6,738 bases of DNA from CAYGWP01 sp964353455 (GTDB taxonomy: Bacteria; Planctomycetota; Phycisphaerae; FEN-1346). The DNA lies in NCBI GenBank assembly GCA_964353455.1, contig CAYGWP010000053.1:1-6738 (forward strand), written 5' to 3'. Of this stretch, positions 1-6,091 are shown in pieces. Every line of letters begins with the position of its first letter. The first letter of the stretch is position 1. Under the pieces are notes generated by a model. The model ran no database searches. It was given only the letters and a program-made list of their open reading frames with translations, and was not told where the DNA came from. The translations under genes were made by a program, and so were the position numbers.

Positions 1-1035
1 TGCGACCGGCCCGACGATCTCCCGCAGTTGCTGTGCCGTCTCGCGCGAGGTCAGATAGCCGACGAACTGCCCGCTGCGGACGATCGGCACCCGCTGTGAC
101 GGCACGCCCTCGTCATCCCAGCCGAAGGTGCCCAGGCCGCCGGGGGCCGTCGCGTCGGCCACGATGTTGACCTCGCGCGACCCATACTGGAACGAGCCGA
201 GTTTGTCGATCGTCAGAAAGGAGTCGCCCGCGTACGAGAGTTCCATCCCGAGGACGCGGTCGAGTTCAATCGGATGGCCGCACGATTCGTGGACCTGGAG
301 GGCCAGTTGCCCGCCGTCGAGGATGATGGTGCGCCGGCCGGCGGGGCAGGGTGGGGCCGCAAGGAGCGCCTCGGCCTCATCGGCCACGCGCGGGGCCTCC
401 TCAACGAGGTTCATCGCCCGGACGTATTCCCATCCGGCGGTGGCGAAGTTGCCGCGGAAACTGTTCGGGTACGAGCGGACCTGGAGTTCGCCGCCCGAGA
501 TGGCCGTGGCGGCGATCCCGCCGCCGGTCTGGATGATCCGCTGCTCGATCCGCGCCCCCTCGGTCGAGGCGAAGTGCTGGTGCTGGAGGAACGCCGACGC
601 GAACGCCTGGGCCAACTTGATGTTCGGCCCGCGCATCGCATCCGTCGCCGCCGCAAGGAGCGCGAGTTTCTCCTCGAGCGGCACGCCGAAGGGATTGACC
701 GCGTGCGGCGTCTCGTAGAAGCCCGTGGCCGGGGCCTGCGGCGCAAGAACAATCGGCTCCCTGCGATACCGCGCCGATGCCCGTGCGATTGCCGCCGCCT
801 GGCGGACCGCCGGCTCCAGGGCGGATTCCTCCAGCCGATGCGTGCCGAAGAAGCCCCACGCCCCATCGATGATCATCCGCACGCCGAAGCCGGCCGAGCG
901 GTCAACGGCGATGTGTTCCGGCCGGCCGTTCTGGACGTTGATGTTCTCGCGGCGGTCATCGCGGATGCGGATGTCGCCGTACGTGGCTCCCGCCTGCCGC
1001 ATCAGGTCGCAGGCCCGCTCAAGAAGCGCCTTCAC
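1..1035 (-). CDS. tldD: TldD-family metalloprotease, N-terminal 345 residues (runs off left edge)
   Basis: This reads as TldD, the catalytic partner of the TldD/TldE (PmbA) zinc protease pair, which in characterised bacteria trims or matures peptides such as microcins in the cytoplasm. The reading frame is open from GTG at 1035 to base 1 with no stop. An N-terminal TldD domain is visible (GFGVRMIIDGAWGF at about residues 49-62). The metal-binding HExxxH motif is HESCGH at residues 249-254 (bases 274-291); this motif is present in TldD and lacking in TldE. After it comes a typical WDDEGVPSQR...GYLTSRETA stretch. About 130 C-terminal residues, including the expected third metal ligand, lie outside the window. 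GTG was chosen because AAAGGA sits 7 bases upstream and the protein then begins MKALLERACDLMRQ, as the family does. The nearby ATG at 1042 is out of frame and soon hits a stop. A tldE partner may follow beyond the left edge. Family call is secure; substrate is unknown. Confidence 0.93.
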   Translation of the reverse strand, partial: MKALLERACDLMRQAGATYGDIRIRDDRRENINVQNGRPEHIAVDRSAGFGVRMIIDGAWGFFGTHRLEESALEPAVRQAAAIARASARYRREPIVLAPQAPATGFYETPHAVNPFGVPLEEKLALLAAATDAMRGPNIKLAQAFASAFLQHQHFASTEGARIEQRIIQTGGGIAATAISGGELQVRSYPNSFRGNFATAGWEYVRAMNLVEEAPRVADEAEALLAAPPCPAGRRTIILDGGQLALQVHESCGHPIELDRVLGMELSYAGDSFLTIDKLGSFQYGSREVNIVADATAPGGLGTFGWDDEGVPSQRVPIVRSGQFVGYLTSRETAQQLREIVGPVA

Positions 1036-1042
1036 TTCGCAT

Positions 1043-1048
1043 TCCTTT
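1043..1048 (-). promoter_or_regulatory. Ribosome binding site of tldD
   Basis: AAAGGA on the minus strand ends 7 bases before the GTG codon at 1035. It decides the choice of this non-ATG start. Confidence 0.7.
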
Positions 1049-1065
1049 CCATTGACGATAGGCGC

Positions 1066-1095
1066 AGTATAAGGCTGCTTGTGGCAGGGACACAA
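1066..1095 (-). promoter_or_regulatory. Probable sigma70-type promoter for tldD
   Basis: On the minus strand a good -10 box, TATACT (1066-1071), lies 18 bases downstream of TTGTGT (1090-1095), a moderate -35 box. Transcription would begin near 1059, giving a leader of about 24 bases before the GTG start. The -10 is convincing in such GC-rich DNA; the -35 matches the consensus only in its TTG. Confidence 0.5.
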
Positions 1096-1141
1096 GCGCG
1101 ATTTGCCGGCGGCCGAAATGTGTCACTCACGGTGGTGGCAC

Positions 1142-1228
1142 GTTTAGCCGCGACTCGTTTAGCCGCGACTCGAAGAGGAGCGCGCGTTGCCGTTCGAAAA
1201 CGCGCTCCTCTTCGAGTCGCGGCTAAAC
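1142..1228. repeat. Perfect 28-bp inverted repeat with a flanking tandem 15-mer
   Basis: The left arm (1157-1184) and right arm (1201-1228) are exact reverse complements over 28 bases, separated by a 16-base loop (1185-1200). The outer 15 bases of the left arm, GTTTAGCCGCGACTC, are also tandemly duplicated just outside it (1142-1156). The inner 13 bases are GAAGAGGAGCGCG. Pairing could continue past the arms to GTT/AAC if a CG insertion in the left arm is bulged out. The element lies between two divergent genes, so a terminator role is unlikely. It looks like a REP/MITE-type element rather than a promoter operator. Confidence 0.9.
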
Positions 1229-1278
1229 TTATAACTTCGATTCGCGGCTAAACTTATAACTTCGATTCGCGGCTAAAC
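1229..1278 (+). repeat. Two identical 25-bp tandem units
   Basis: Bases 1229-1253 and 1254-1278 are identical. Each starts TTATAACTTC and ends GATTCGCGGCTAAAC, a one-base variant of the 15-mer GAGTCGCGGCTAAAC that ends the preceding inverted repeat. Each unit carries TATAAC, which resembles a -10 box directed toward the VWA gene 30-80 bases downstream, but I see no matching -35 box. Confidence 0.9.
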
Positions 1279-1309
1279 GTGCTGTTGCTTTCGTGTCGAT
1301 GATTAGGGC

Positions 1310-3616
1310 ATGGCTGACTACCTGGTGTTCGAGCCGGTGCTGCCGCCGGTTGCAGCGGCGCTGGTGACTGCTGCGCTGGTTGCGGCCGTCATAGCGACCG
1401 CCCGGCGTTGGCCGTTGCCGCTTTCGCGCGGCCGGCGGGTGCTGATACTGGTTCTCAGGCTTGGGGTCGTGGCGGCGGTGGCGCTTATGATGTTCGGACC
1501 TGTCATCAAGTGGGAGGGGCAGCGGGAGATCTCCGGCGAGGTGGCCGTGCTGCTGGATGCTTCGCGCAGTATGGCAATTTGCGATGTGCCTGCGAGCCGC
1601 GACCGTGAGGTCGCGGGTACCCGGGAATACCCGCCGACTCACGTCGGCGGCTCGGACTTGCTTACCCGTGCCGAGGCCGTGCGGCAGGCGTTTCTTGCTG
1701 CGGGCAAGGCGTATGCCGACCTCGGCGCCCGGAGTCTCATTAACCCTTATGCCTTCGGGTCGCACGTGAGGACCATCGGCAACTTCGCCCCCGTTCCCGA
1801 CGACCTGCGGACCGACATCGGCGAGGCACTGGACGCGCTCGTCGCCGGGGATGCGGGCACGGGCCGAAAGTTCTCGACGGTTCCTTTTCCGACGCGGCTG
1901 GCGGCGGTGGTCTTGATCTCCGACGGCCGCGCCAACCGCGCTCGCGCATCCGCCGAACGGGCCGCCAAGGCGCTTGCCGGGCGCGGCATCAAGGTCCACG
2001 CGGTGCTGGCCGGGAGCGCCGAGCCGAACGACCTCGTGCGCGACGTGGCCGTCCGCGACCTGCGGGCGCCCGCGCGGGTCTTCGCGGGCAACCGGCCCGA
2101 GGTCCGCGTGGTCGTTGCCGCGCTTGGCGTCAAGGGCAAGCCGTTCGACGCCGTCTTGACGCTCAATGGCAAAGAGGTTGATCGTCGCCGCATCATGCCG
2201 GCCGCCGACCAGACCGCCGAGGAACTCGTCTTCACTCCGCAGGCGGGCGAGCCGGGTCTTGCGCGGATCGCCCTCCAAGTCGCGCCGCTGGAGGGCGAAC
2301 TCATCACTACCAATAATCGGGCCGAGACGGCCGTTCGGGTGGCGGAGGGCGATGTGCGGGTCCTGTACCTTGACGGCCGCATCCGCCCCGAGGGGAAGTT
2401 CATCGCCCGCGTTCTCGACGAGGCGAAGGAGATCGACCTCGACCGGCGACTGCTGATTGGCGGCAGTACGAGCCGCGGCCGTGGGGTCGCGGGTGCACCG
2501 GCCCCTGATGAAGTTGACGCCTTCAACGTGGTTGTTCTCGGCGACCTCCCGGCCTCTGCGCTCGACCCGGCTACCGTCGCGCGCGTGGCCGAGCGGGTCC
2601 GCGAGGGGAAACTCAGCGTCCTTGCCCTGGGCGGCCTGAGCGCATTCGGGGCCGGCGGCTGGGCCGCGACCCCGCTGGCCGGCATCCTCCCGTTTGCCAT
2701 CCGCGACGGCGACGGGCAGGCGCCCGGGCCGATTCGGTTCAGGCCCACGGCCGATGGGGCGGGGCACTTCATCTTCAAGGCGGAAAAGGGTCCAGGACCC
2801 TTTTCTCCCGGCGGCGCGGCGGCCTTTGATGCGCTTCCGCCGCTCACGGGCGCAAGTGCAGTCGGCCCATTGCAGGCCGCAGCGCGGCTGCTGGCGGAAT
2901 CGCCGGACGGCACGCCGCTCATGGCAGTCCGCGAGTTCGGCCGCGGCCGCGTGGCCGCCGTCACGGCCGACTCGACGTGGCAGTGGGTCCTGGCGCCCGG
3001 CGACACGCATGGGGCGGAGGTCCACCGGCGGCTCTGGCGGCAACTCGTGCTCTGGCTTGCCGGACGCGATGCCCGCCCGCAGGCCGACCTCTGGATCGCC
3101 ACCGACCGGCCGCGGTACCTTCTGACCGACCCCGACAGCCCACCCGCAGCAGAGGTGACTGTCCACGCCGTTGGCGCGTCCATGCCGCGCGAAGTCCGCC
3201 TGACGATGCCCGATGGTGCGAGCCGGCTCATCCAGTTGGCGCCGGCGGATGGCGACTGGCGGGCTACCGTGCCGCTCTCTGCCGCCGGAATCCATCGGCT
3301 TGGCGTCGAGGTGGCCATCGGCAACGAGACGAGGCGGGCCGAGGCCGAGTGCGCTGTGGAGCAGCGGGATTTTGAGACGGCCGCGGTTCTGGCCGATTCC
3401 GAGGCGATGCAGCGGATCGCCCGGGCCGGCGGCGGGACGTTCCGGCGGATCGACGGCTTAACGGCGCTCCTGGCGGACCTGGCCGCCGGCCTGCCGCCGC
3501 AGTTCGAGCCGGTCGAGCGCCGGTGTCCGATTGCCGGCGGCGGCATATTCCTCGCGGTGGTCGTGGCCCTCCTTGCCGCCGAGTGGTTCCTCCGCCGCAA
3601 GTGGGGTGCGGCGTAG
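1310..3616 (+). CDS. Membrane-anchored VWA / glutamine-amidotransferase-fold protein
   Basis: A 768-residue envelope protein. Two hydrophobic segments lie at the N terminus (about residues 10-30 and 43-63) and one at the C terminus (about 742-760), so the bulk faces one side of the membrane. A von Willebrand factor A domain follows the second segment: DASRS (83-87) is an intact DxSxS metal-ion-dependent adhesion motif, and VLISDG (201-206) supplies a later acidic strand. From about residue 345 there is a class I glutamine-amidotransferase-like fold (VLYLDGRIRPEGKF; VVVLGDLPAS; LALGGLSAFGAGGWAATPLAGILP), without an obvious catalytic triad. Large proteins of this architecture are common in Planctomycetota; their function is not established. 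No strong ribosome binding site is seen: AGGG lies only one base before ATG. An in-frame TAG just upstream (1304-1306) makes 1310 the first possible start. Three repeat-like palindromic stretches are embedded in frame (residues about 96-114, 388-395 and 492-499). It stands alone, without the MoxR ATPase or DUF58 neighbours often seen with VWA genes. Confidence 0.88.
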   Translation: MADYLVFEPVLPPVAAALVTAALVAAVIATARRWPLPLSRGRRVLILVLRLGVVAAVALMMFGPVIKWEGQREISGEVAVLLDASRSMAICDVPASRDREVAGTREYPPTHVGGSDLLTRAEAVRQAFLAAGKAYADLGARSLINPYAFGSHVRTIGNFAPVPDDLRTDIGEALDALVAGDAGTGRKFSTVPFPTRLAAVVLISDGRANRARASAERAAKALAGRGIKVHAVLAGSAEPNDLVRDVAVRDLRAPARVFAGNRPEVRVVVAALGVKGKPFDAVLTLNGKEVDRRRIMPAADQTAEELVFTPQAGEPGLARIALQVAPLEGELITTNNRAETAVRVAEGDVRVLYLDGRIRPEGKFIARVLDEAKEIDLDRRLLIGGSTSRGRGVAGAPAPDEVDAFNVVVLGDLPASALDPATVARVAERVREGKLSVLALGGLSAFGAGGWAATPLAGILPFAIRDGDGQAPGPIRFRPTADGAGHFIFKAEKGPGPFSPGGAAAFDALPPLTGASAVGPLQAAARLLAESPDGTPLMAVREFGRGRVAAVTADSTWQWVLAPGDTHGAEVHRRLWRQLVLWLAGRDARPQADLWIATDRPRYLLTDPDSPPAAEVTVHAVGASMPREVRLTMPDGASRLIQLAPADGDWRATVPLSAAGIHRLGVEVAIGNETRRAEAECAVEQRDFETAAVLADSEAMQRIARAGGGTFRRIDGLTALLADLAAGLPPQFEPVERRCPIAGGGIFLAVVVALLAAEWFLRRKWGAA
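1597..1650 (+). repeat. Palindromic element inserted in frame in the VWA domain
   Basis: The 54-bp stretch holds two 8-bp perfect stems: CCGCGACC/GGTCGCGG with loop GTGA (1597-1616), and CCGCCGAC/GTCGGCGG with loop TCAC (1631-1650). The joining bases can alternatively form a third stem, GCGGGTA/TACCCGC (1613-1619 with 1628-1634), around CCCGGG. The two loops are complementary, so the whole is an imperfect palindrome. Its length is a multiple of three and it is translated as about 18 residues (97-114) in the loop just after the DxSxS motif, where relatives usually have only a few residues. Confidence 0.8.
2470..2501 (+). repeat. Second copy of the in-gene repeat, left half only
   Basis: Bases 2470-2494 match 1594-1618 at 23 of 25 positions, and the match fades over the next seven bases. 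Both differences are A to G. One turns an A-T stem pair into a G-T wobble, so the hairpin CCGCGGCC/GGTCGCGG is largely kept. It is in the same reading frame as the first copy: SRGRGVAG (residues 388-395) against SRDREVAG (96-103). It falls in a loop just before the VVVLGDLP strand of the amidotransferase-like fold. Confidence 0.75.
2783..2805 (+). repeat. 23-bp perfect palindrome inside the VWA-protein gene
   Basis: GAAAAGGGTCC, a single central A, then GGACCCTTTTC: two 11-bp perfect arms. It is read in frame as EKGPGPFS (residues 492-499), with the palindrome starting exactly on a codon boundary. The AAAAGGG and CCCTTTT runs contrast with the GC-rich codons around it, which suggests an inserted repeat. 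An intrinsic terminator is less likely in mid-gene, although AAAAGGG...CCCTTTT has terminator-like shape. Confidence 0.75.
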
Positions 3617-3643
3617 GGGGGCCGGGCACGCGCGATTGTGGTA

Positions 3644-3701
3644 CGCGCTCCTCTTCGAGTCGCGGCTAAACGAGTCGCGGCTAAACGAGCCGTGGCCAAA
3701 C
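3644..3701 (+). repeat. Half copy of the intergenic element plus tandem 15-mers
   Basis: Bases 3644-3671 are identical to the right arm at 1201-1228 (28 of 28), but there is no facing left arm. The terminal 15-mer GAGTCGCGGCTAAAC (3657-3671) is followed by an exact copy (3672-3686) and a diverged one, GAGCCGTGGCCAAAC (3687-3701). The next 15 bases (3702-3716) retain only CGCGGC and may be a further decayed unit. The element occupies most of the gap between the VWA gene and the ribH promoter. Confidence 0.9.
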
Positions 3702-3723
3702 CAGGCGCGGCGGGCGTTTTCGC

Positions 3724-3751
3724 TTGAATAGGCGGGCCATTTCGATAAACT
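3724..3751 (+). promoter_or_regulatory. Candidate promoter for ribH
   Basis: TTGAAT (3724-3729) and TAAACT (3746-3751) are separated by 16 bases; each matches four of six consensus bases. They lie in the only AT-richer stretch of the gap and would start transcription about 30 bases before the ribH start codon. I see no FMN riboswitch in this short leader. Confidence 0.4.
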
Positions 3752-3774
3752 TTCATATTGTTGTGCCACTCGGT

Positions 3775-3780
3775 AAGGAG
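3775..3780 (+). promoter_or_regulatory. Ribosome binding site of ribH
   Basis: AAGGAG lies 7 bases before ATG at 3788. It fixes this start and excludes the in-frame TTG at 3758, which lies upstream of the site. Confidence 0.85.
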
Positions 3781-3787
3781 AGTCATC

Positions 3788-4273
3788 ATGGCGAACGTGT
3801 ATCAGGGCCAATTGGTTGCCGGAAAGCACCGCTTCGGCGTGGTCGTGTCGCGCTTTAACGAGTTCATCACGTCGAAACTTCTCGGCGGGTGCCTCGACAC
3901 CCTCGAGCGGCACGGGGTGGACGCGGGCGCGATCGATGTGGCGTGGACGCCGGGGTCGTTCGAGATTCCGGCCATCGCCAAGAAGATGGCCGACAGCGGC
4001 AAGTATAGCGCGGTCATCTGCCTCGGGGCGGTGATCCGCGGCTCGACGCCGCACTTTGACTACATCGCCGCCGAGGTCGCGAAGGGCATCGCCCAGGTGG
4101 GGATGGCCAGCGGCGTGCCGACCGTGTTCGGCGTCATCACCACCGACACGCTGGAGCAGGCGATCGAGCGGGCCGGCACGAAGGCCGGCAACAAGGGCGC
4201 CGATGCCGCCGCCAGCGCCATCGAGATGGCGAACCTGATGGATCAACTCTCCTCGCTGCGGCGGTCGAAGTAA
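3788..4273 (+). CDS. ribH: 6,7-dimethyl-8-ribityllumazine synthase
   Basis: A cytoplasmic enzyme that condenses 5-amino-6-ribitylaminouracil with 3,4-dihydroxy-2-butanone 4-phosphate to make lumazine, the penultimate step of riboflavin synthesis. The 161-residue length is normal for the family. Substrate-binding blocks appear in order: SRFNEFI (21-27), PGSFEIP (55-61), GAVIRGSTPHFDY (80-92) with the catalytic histidine at 89, PTVFGVITTDT (111-121) and RAGTKAGNKG (128-137) with the phosphate-binding arginine. The protein is complete, with no odd residues at these sites. Members of this family assemble into pentamers or 60-mer shells. The gene stands alone here: no ribBA, ribE or nusB is adjacent, and it has its own candidate promoter and a strong ribosome binding site. 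The next gene starts 114 bases later and is unrelated. Confidence 0.97.
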   Translation: MANVYQGQLVAGKHRFGVVVSRFNEFITSKLLGGCLDTLERHGVDAGAIDVAWTPGSFEIPAIAKKMADSGKYSAVICLGAVIRGSTPHFDYIAAEVAKGIAQVGMASGVPTVFGVITTDTLEQAIERAGTKAGNKGADAAASAIEMANLMDQLSSLRRSK

Positions 4274-4295
4274 ACCGTGCGGCCGCCGCCGCGAC

Positions 4296-4374
4296 GGGTC
4301 TGACCCCATCGTGGTCTCGAAAGAGGTCGCCGCGGCGACTTCCGAACATCCGGAAAAGGCGCCAGACCCCATCG
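4296..4374 (+). repeat. GACCCC-type short repeats and palindrome between ribH and the GH51 gene
   Basis: This 114-bp gap holds a direct repeat GACCCCATCG (4302-4311 and 4365-4374). The first copy is part of a small palindrome, GGGTCTGACCC (4296-4306). The second is preceded by GGAAAAGGCGCCA, which resembles the AAAAGGGTCCAGGACCC palindrome inside the VWA gene. Between them lies a 14-bp perfect palindrome, GTCGCCGCGGCGAC (4326-4339), and a small hairpin TTCCG/CGGAA. There is no T-run, so no standard terminator for ribH is seen, and no convincing promoter for the next gene. Confidence 0.55.
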
Positions 4375-4380
4375 AAAGGA
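4374..4380 (+). promoter_or_regulatory. Ribosome binding site of the arabinofuranosidase gene
   Basis: GAAAGGA ends 7 bases before ATG at 4388 and supports that start, which places a signal peptide at the N terminus. It abuts the second GACCCCATCG repeat. Confidence 0.75.
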
Positions 4381-4387
4381 CCCGCCC

Positions 4388-6091
4388 ATGGACCGCAGCG
4401 TCCCTGGTGTATTCCTGGCCGCGCTGGCCATTGTATGTGGTCTCCTGGAGTTGCCGTCCTCGGCCCAGGAGGTCCGCTTCACGGTGGGCGCAGGTCCCGG
4501 CACGCCTGTTGACCGCCGCCTGTTCGGCCATTTTCTTGAGCGGGCCAGTTGGGGCGAACCGGGGCCCGAAGGGGCGCTCGTGCCCGGCACGCACGACCTG
4601 GACCCGCGAGTTCTGGAACTCCTGAAGGCGATGCGCATCCCGATCATCCGGTTCCCCGGCGGCACCGACGTCGATTACATCGACTGGCGAGACATGATCT
4701 CGAACGTTCCCGGTCGGGACGGGCAGGACCGCCCCGTCACCATCGGGCGCAGCGGGAAGCCGATCACGAACCGCTTCGGCTATGATGAGTACTTCCGCCT
4801 GCGCGATGCGCTCGGATGCGAGACGATCCTCGTGGTGAACTGGCTCGACGCCGTCTCGAAGAAGCGGCCGCTGCGGGAGGCCGCGCTCCTTGCCGCCGGC
4901 CTCGTGGCCTACACGAACGCCCCCGTCGGCGCGAAACTCCCCGAAGGGATGCCCGACTGGCCCGCCATCCGGGCGAAGAACGGACACCCGGCGCCCTACG
5001 GCGTCGAGTTCTTCCAGATCGGCAACGAGTGGTGGGGGTTCAAGACCCGCGCCATGCAGGCCGCCGGCATTGAGGACCCCAGGCAGGCGGGCCTCTGGTA
5101 CGGTGAGTGCCTGAACGCTTACATTGCCATGATGAAGGCGGTGGACCCGAAGATCGAGATCATCATCGACGGGGCGGGCGCGACCGACCCGCTCATGGCC
5201 GCCGTCCTTGAGGACCCCGCCATCCGCCGCACCGTCCGGTACGCCACGTTCCACTCCTATGCCCCCGGGTCGATGGACAACCTGAAGCGCGACGGCAAGC
5301 CGTACCCGTTCGACAAGATCACGGCCGAGGAACTCTGGCAGACTTGGGCGGCCATGCCTGGGGGCTTCGACGGCGACGGCCTGAATGTGGCCTTCGGGTC
5401 CCAGATCGGTTACGCCCGCGGACTGGGCTACCGCATCGTCTGCACTGAGTGGAACTGGAATGGGTGGGGGCTTGATCGCGCCCAGCCGCGCCCCGAGATC
5501 GACGCCGCGGCGGCCAAGGCGATAGGGGCCGCCGGATTCCTGCATGGCCTCATGCGCGCCGGTGATGCGATTGACCTGGCGTGCCAGTCAAACCTGATCG
5601 GCTGCGGGTGGGCAATCGGGTGCGTGCAGGTTGACCGCAACGAGGGGAAAGGTCCGCCGCACTACTCGTCCACCGGCCAGGTCACGATGTTCTACGCCCT
5701 TCATCACGGCGACCGCCTCCTGCCGGTGCGGGCCGAGAACGTTCCGACGTTTGCGCAGCCATACACGGTCGGCTGGACGCCGGGCAAGCCCAAGGTCGCC
5801 TTCCTTGATGCGGTTGCCACGGCCGATGGCCGGACCCTATACTTCCACGCCATCAACCGGCACATGAGCCGGTCATTCGACGTGAAGATCGACCTGGGGC
5901 AGGCGGGCGGCGTTGAGCCCCGCGCGGTCCACCACGTGCTTGTGGGCCGCCTGAAGGATAAGCCCGGGCCGGGTGAGACTGCCGAGGTGATGACCGTCGA
6001 GCGGCGTCCGCTGGAAGTGTCCGGCGGTACGGTGGCCGTCACGCTTCCGGCCCGCTCGATCTCGTGCATCGAGATTCCGAGGAAACAGTGA
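4388..6091 (+). CDS. Secreted alpha-L-arabinofuranosidase, GH51 type
   Basis: A 567-residue glycoside hydrolase expected to release terminal alpha-L-arabinofuranose from arabinan, arabinoxylan or similar plant polymers outside the cytoplasm. Residues 1-26 form a signal peptide with a hydrophobic core (VFLAALAIVCGLL) and a likely cleavage after SSA. The mature part starts with the family's LFGHFLERA block (45-53), then IIRFPGGTDVDYIDW (86-100). The catalytic acid/base is Glu214 in IGNEWWG, and the nucleophile is Glu354 in CTEWNWNGWG; both are intact. FHSYAPG (288-294) is the usual His segment. From about residue 440 the sequence forms the C-terminal beta domain, ending in the typical LPARSISCIEI. 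Length fits a full GH51 enzyme. The gene overlaps the following CGGC gene by one base. Family and catalytic class are well supported; exact substrate is not, and some GH51 members act on other sugars. Confidence 0.92.
   Translation: MDRSVPGVFLAALAIVCGLLELPSSAQEVRFTVGAGPGTPVDRRLFGHFLERASWGEPGPEGALVPGTHDLDPRVLELLKAMRIPIIRFPGGTDVDYIDWRDMISNVPGRDGQDRPVTIGRSGKPITNRFGYDEYFRLRDALGCETILVVNWLDAVSKKRPLREAALLAAGLVAYTNAPVGAKLPEGMPDWPAIRAKNGHPAPYGVEFFQIGNEWWGFKTRAMQAAGIEDPRQAGLWYGECLNAYIAMMKAVDPKIEIIIDGAGATDPLMAAVLEDPAIRRTVRYATFHSYAPGSMDNLKRDGKPYPFDKITAEELWQTWAAMPGGFDGDGLNVAFGSQIGYARGLGYRIVCTEWNWNGWGLDRAQPRPEIDAAAAKAIGAAGFLHGLMRAGDAIDLACQSNLIGCGWAIGCVQVDRNEGKGPPHYSSTGQVTMFYALHHGDRLLPVRAENVPTFAQPYTVGWTPGKPKVAFLDAVATADGRTLYFHAINRHMSRSFDVKIDLGQAGGVEPRAVHHVLVGRLKDKPGPGETAEVMTVERRPLEVSGGTVAVTLPARSISCIEIPRKQ
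6079..6084 (+). promoter_or_regulatory. Ribosome binding site of the CGGC gene inside the GH51 gene
   Basis: GAGGAA lies 6 bases before ATG at 6091, within the last codons of the arabinofuranosidase gene. It favours 6091 over the in-frame GTG at 6064 and the ATG at 6097. Confidence 0.7.

Noticed and set aside
1157..1228. Intrinsic terminator or operator
   Set aside because: It lies upstream of both divergent genes and lacks a T-run, so termination is unlikely; the same 28-mer elsewhere shows it is a dispersed repeat rather than a specific operator.
274..1251. Long plus-strand open frame opposite tldD
   Set aside because: The minus strand clearly encodes TldD with its HExxxH motif; the opposite frame is open only because of high GC and its product is Arg/Gly-rich without recognisable domains.
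1142..1278. CRISPR array
   Set aside because: Units are 15-25 bp in direct contact or inverted, without unique spacers of regular length, and no cas gene is present.
1229..3295. 688-codon minus-strand open frame
   Set aside because: Antisense to the VWA gene, no domain, low-complexity Arg/Gly/Pro composition; the plus-strand frame has clear motifs and membrane segments.
3758..3787. Upstream TTG start for ribH
   Set aside because: It precedes the strong AAGGAG site and would add residues not found in lumazine synthases.
1747..3789. 680-codon minus-strand open frame
   Set aside because: Antisense shadow with Ser/Arg/Ala-rich composition; it also reads through the intergenic repeat, which explains its LAATRLAATR segment.
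4274..4387. Intrinsic terminator of ribH
   Set aside because: Palindromes are present but none is followed by a T-run.
3458..5545. 695-codon minus-strand open frame spanning ribH and the GH51 gene
   Set aside because: It crosses two well-supported plus-strand genes and intergenic repeats; no recognisable family.
6064..6090. Upstream GTG start for the CGGC protein
   Set aside because: No ribosome binding site; ATG at 6091 has GAGGAA at good spacing and matches the family's N terminus.
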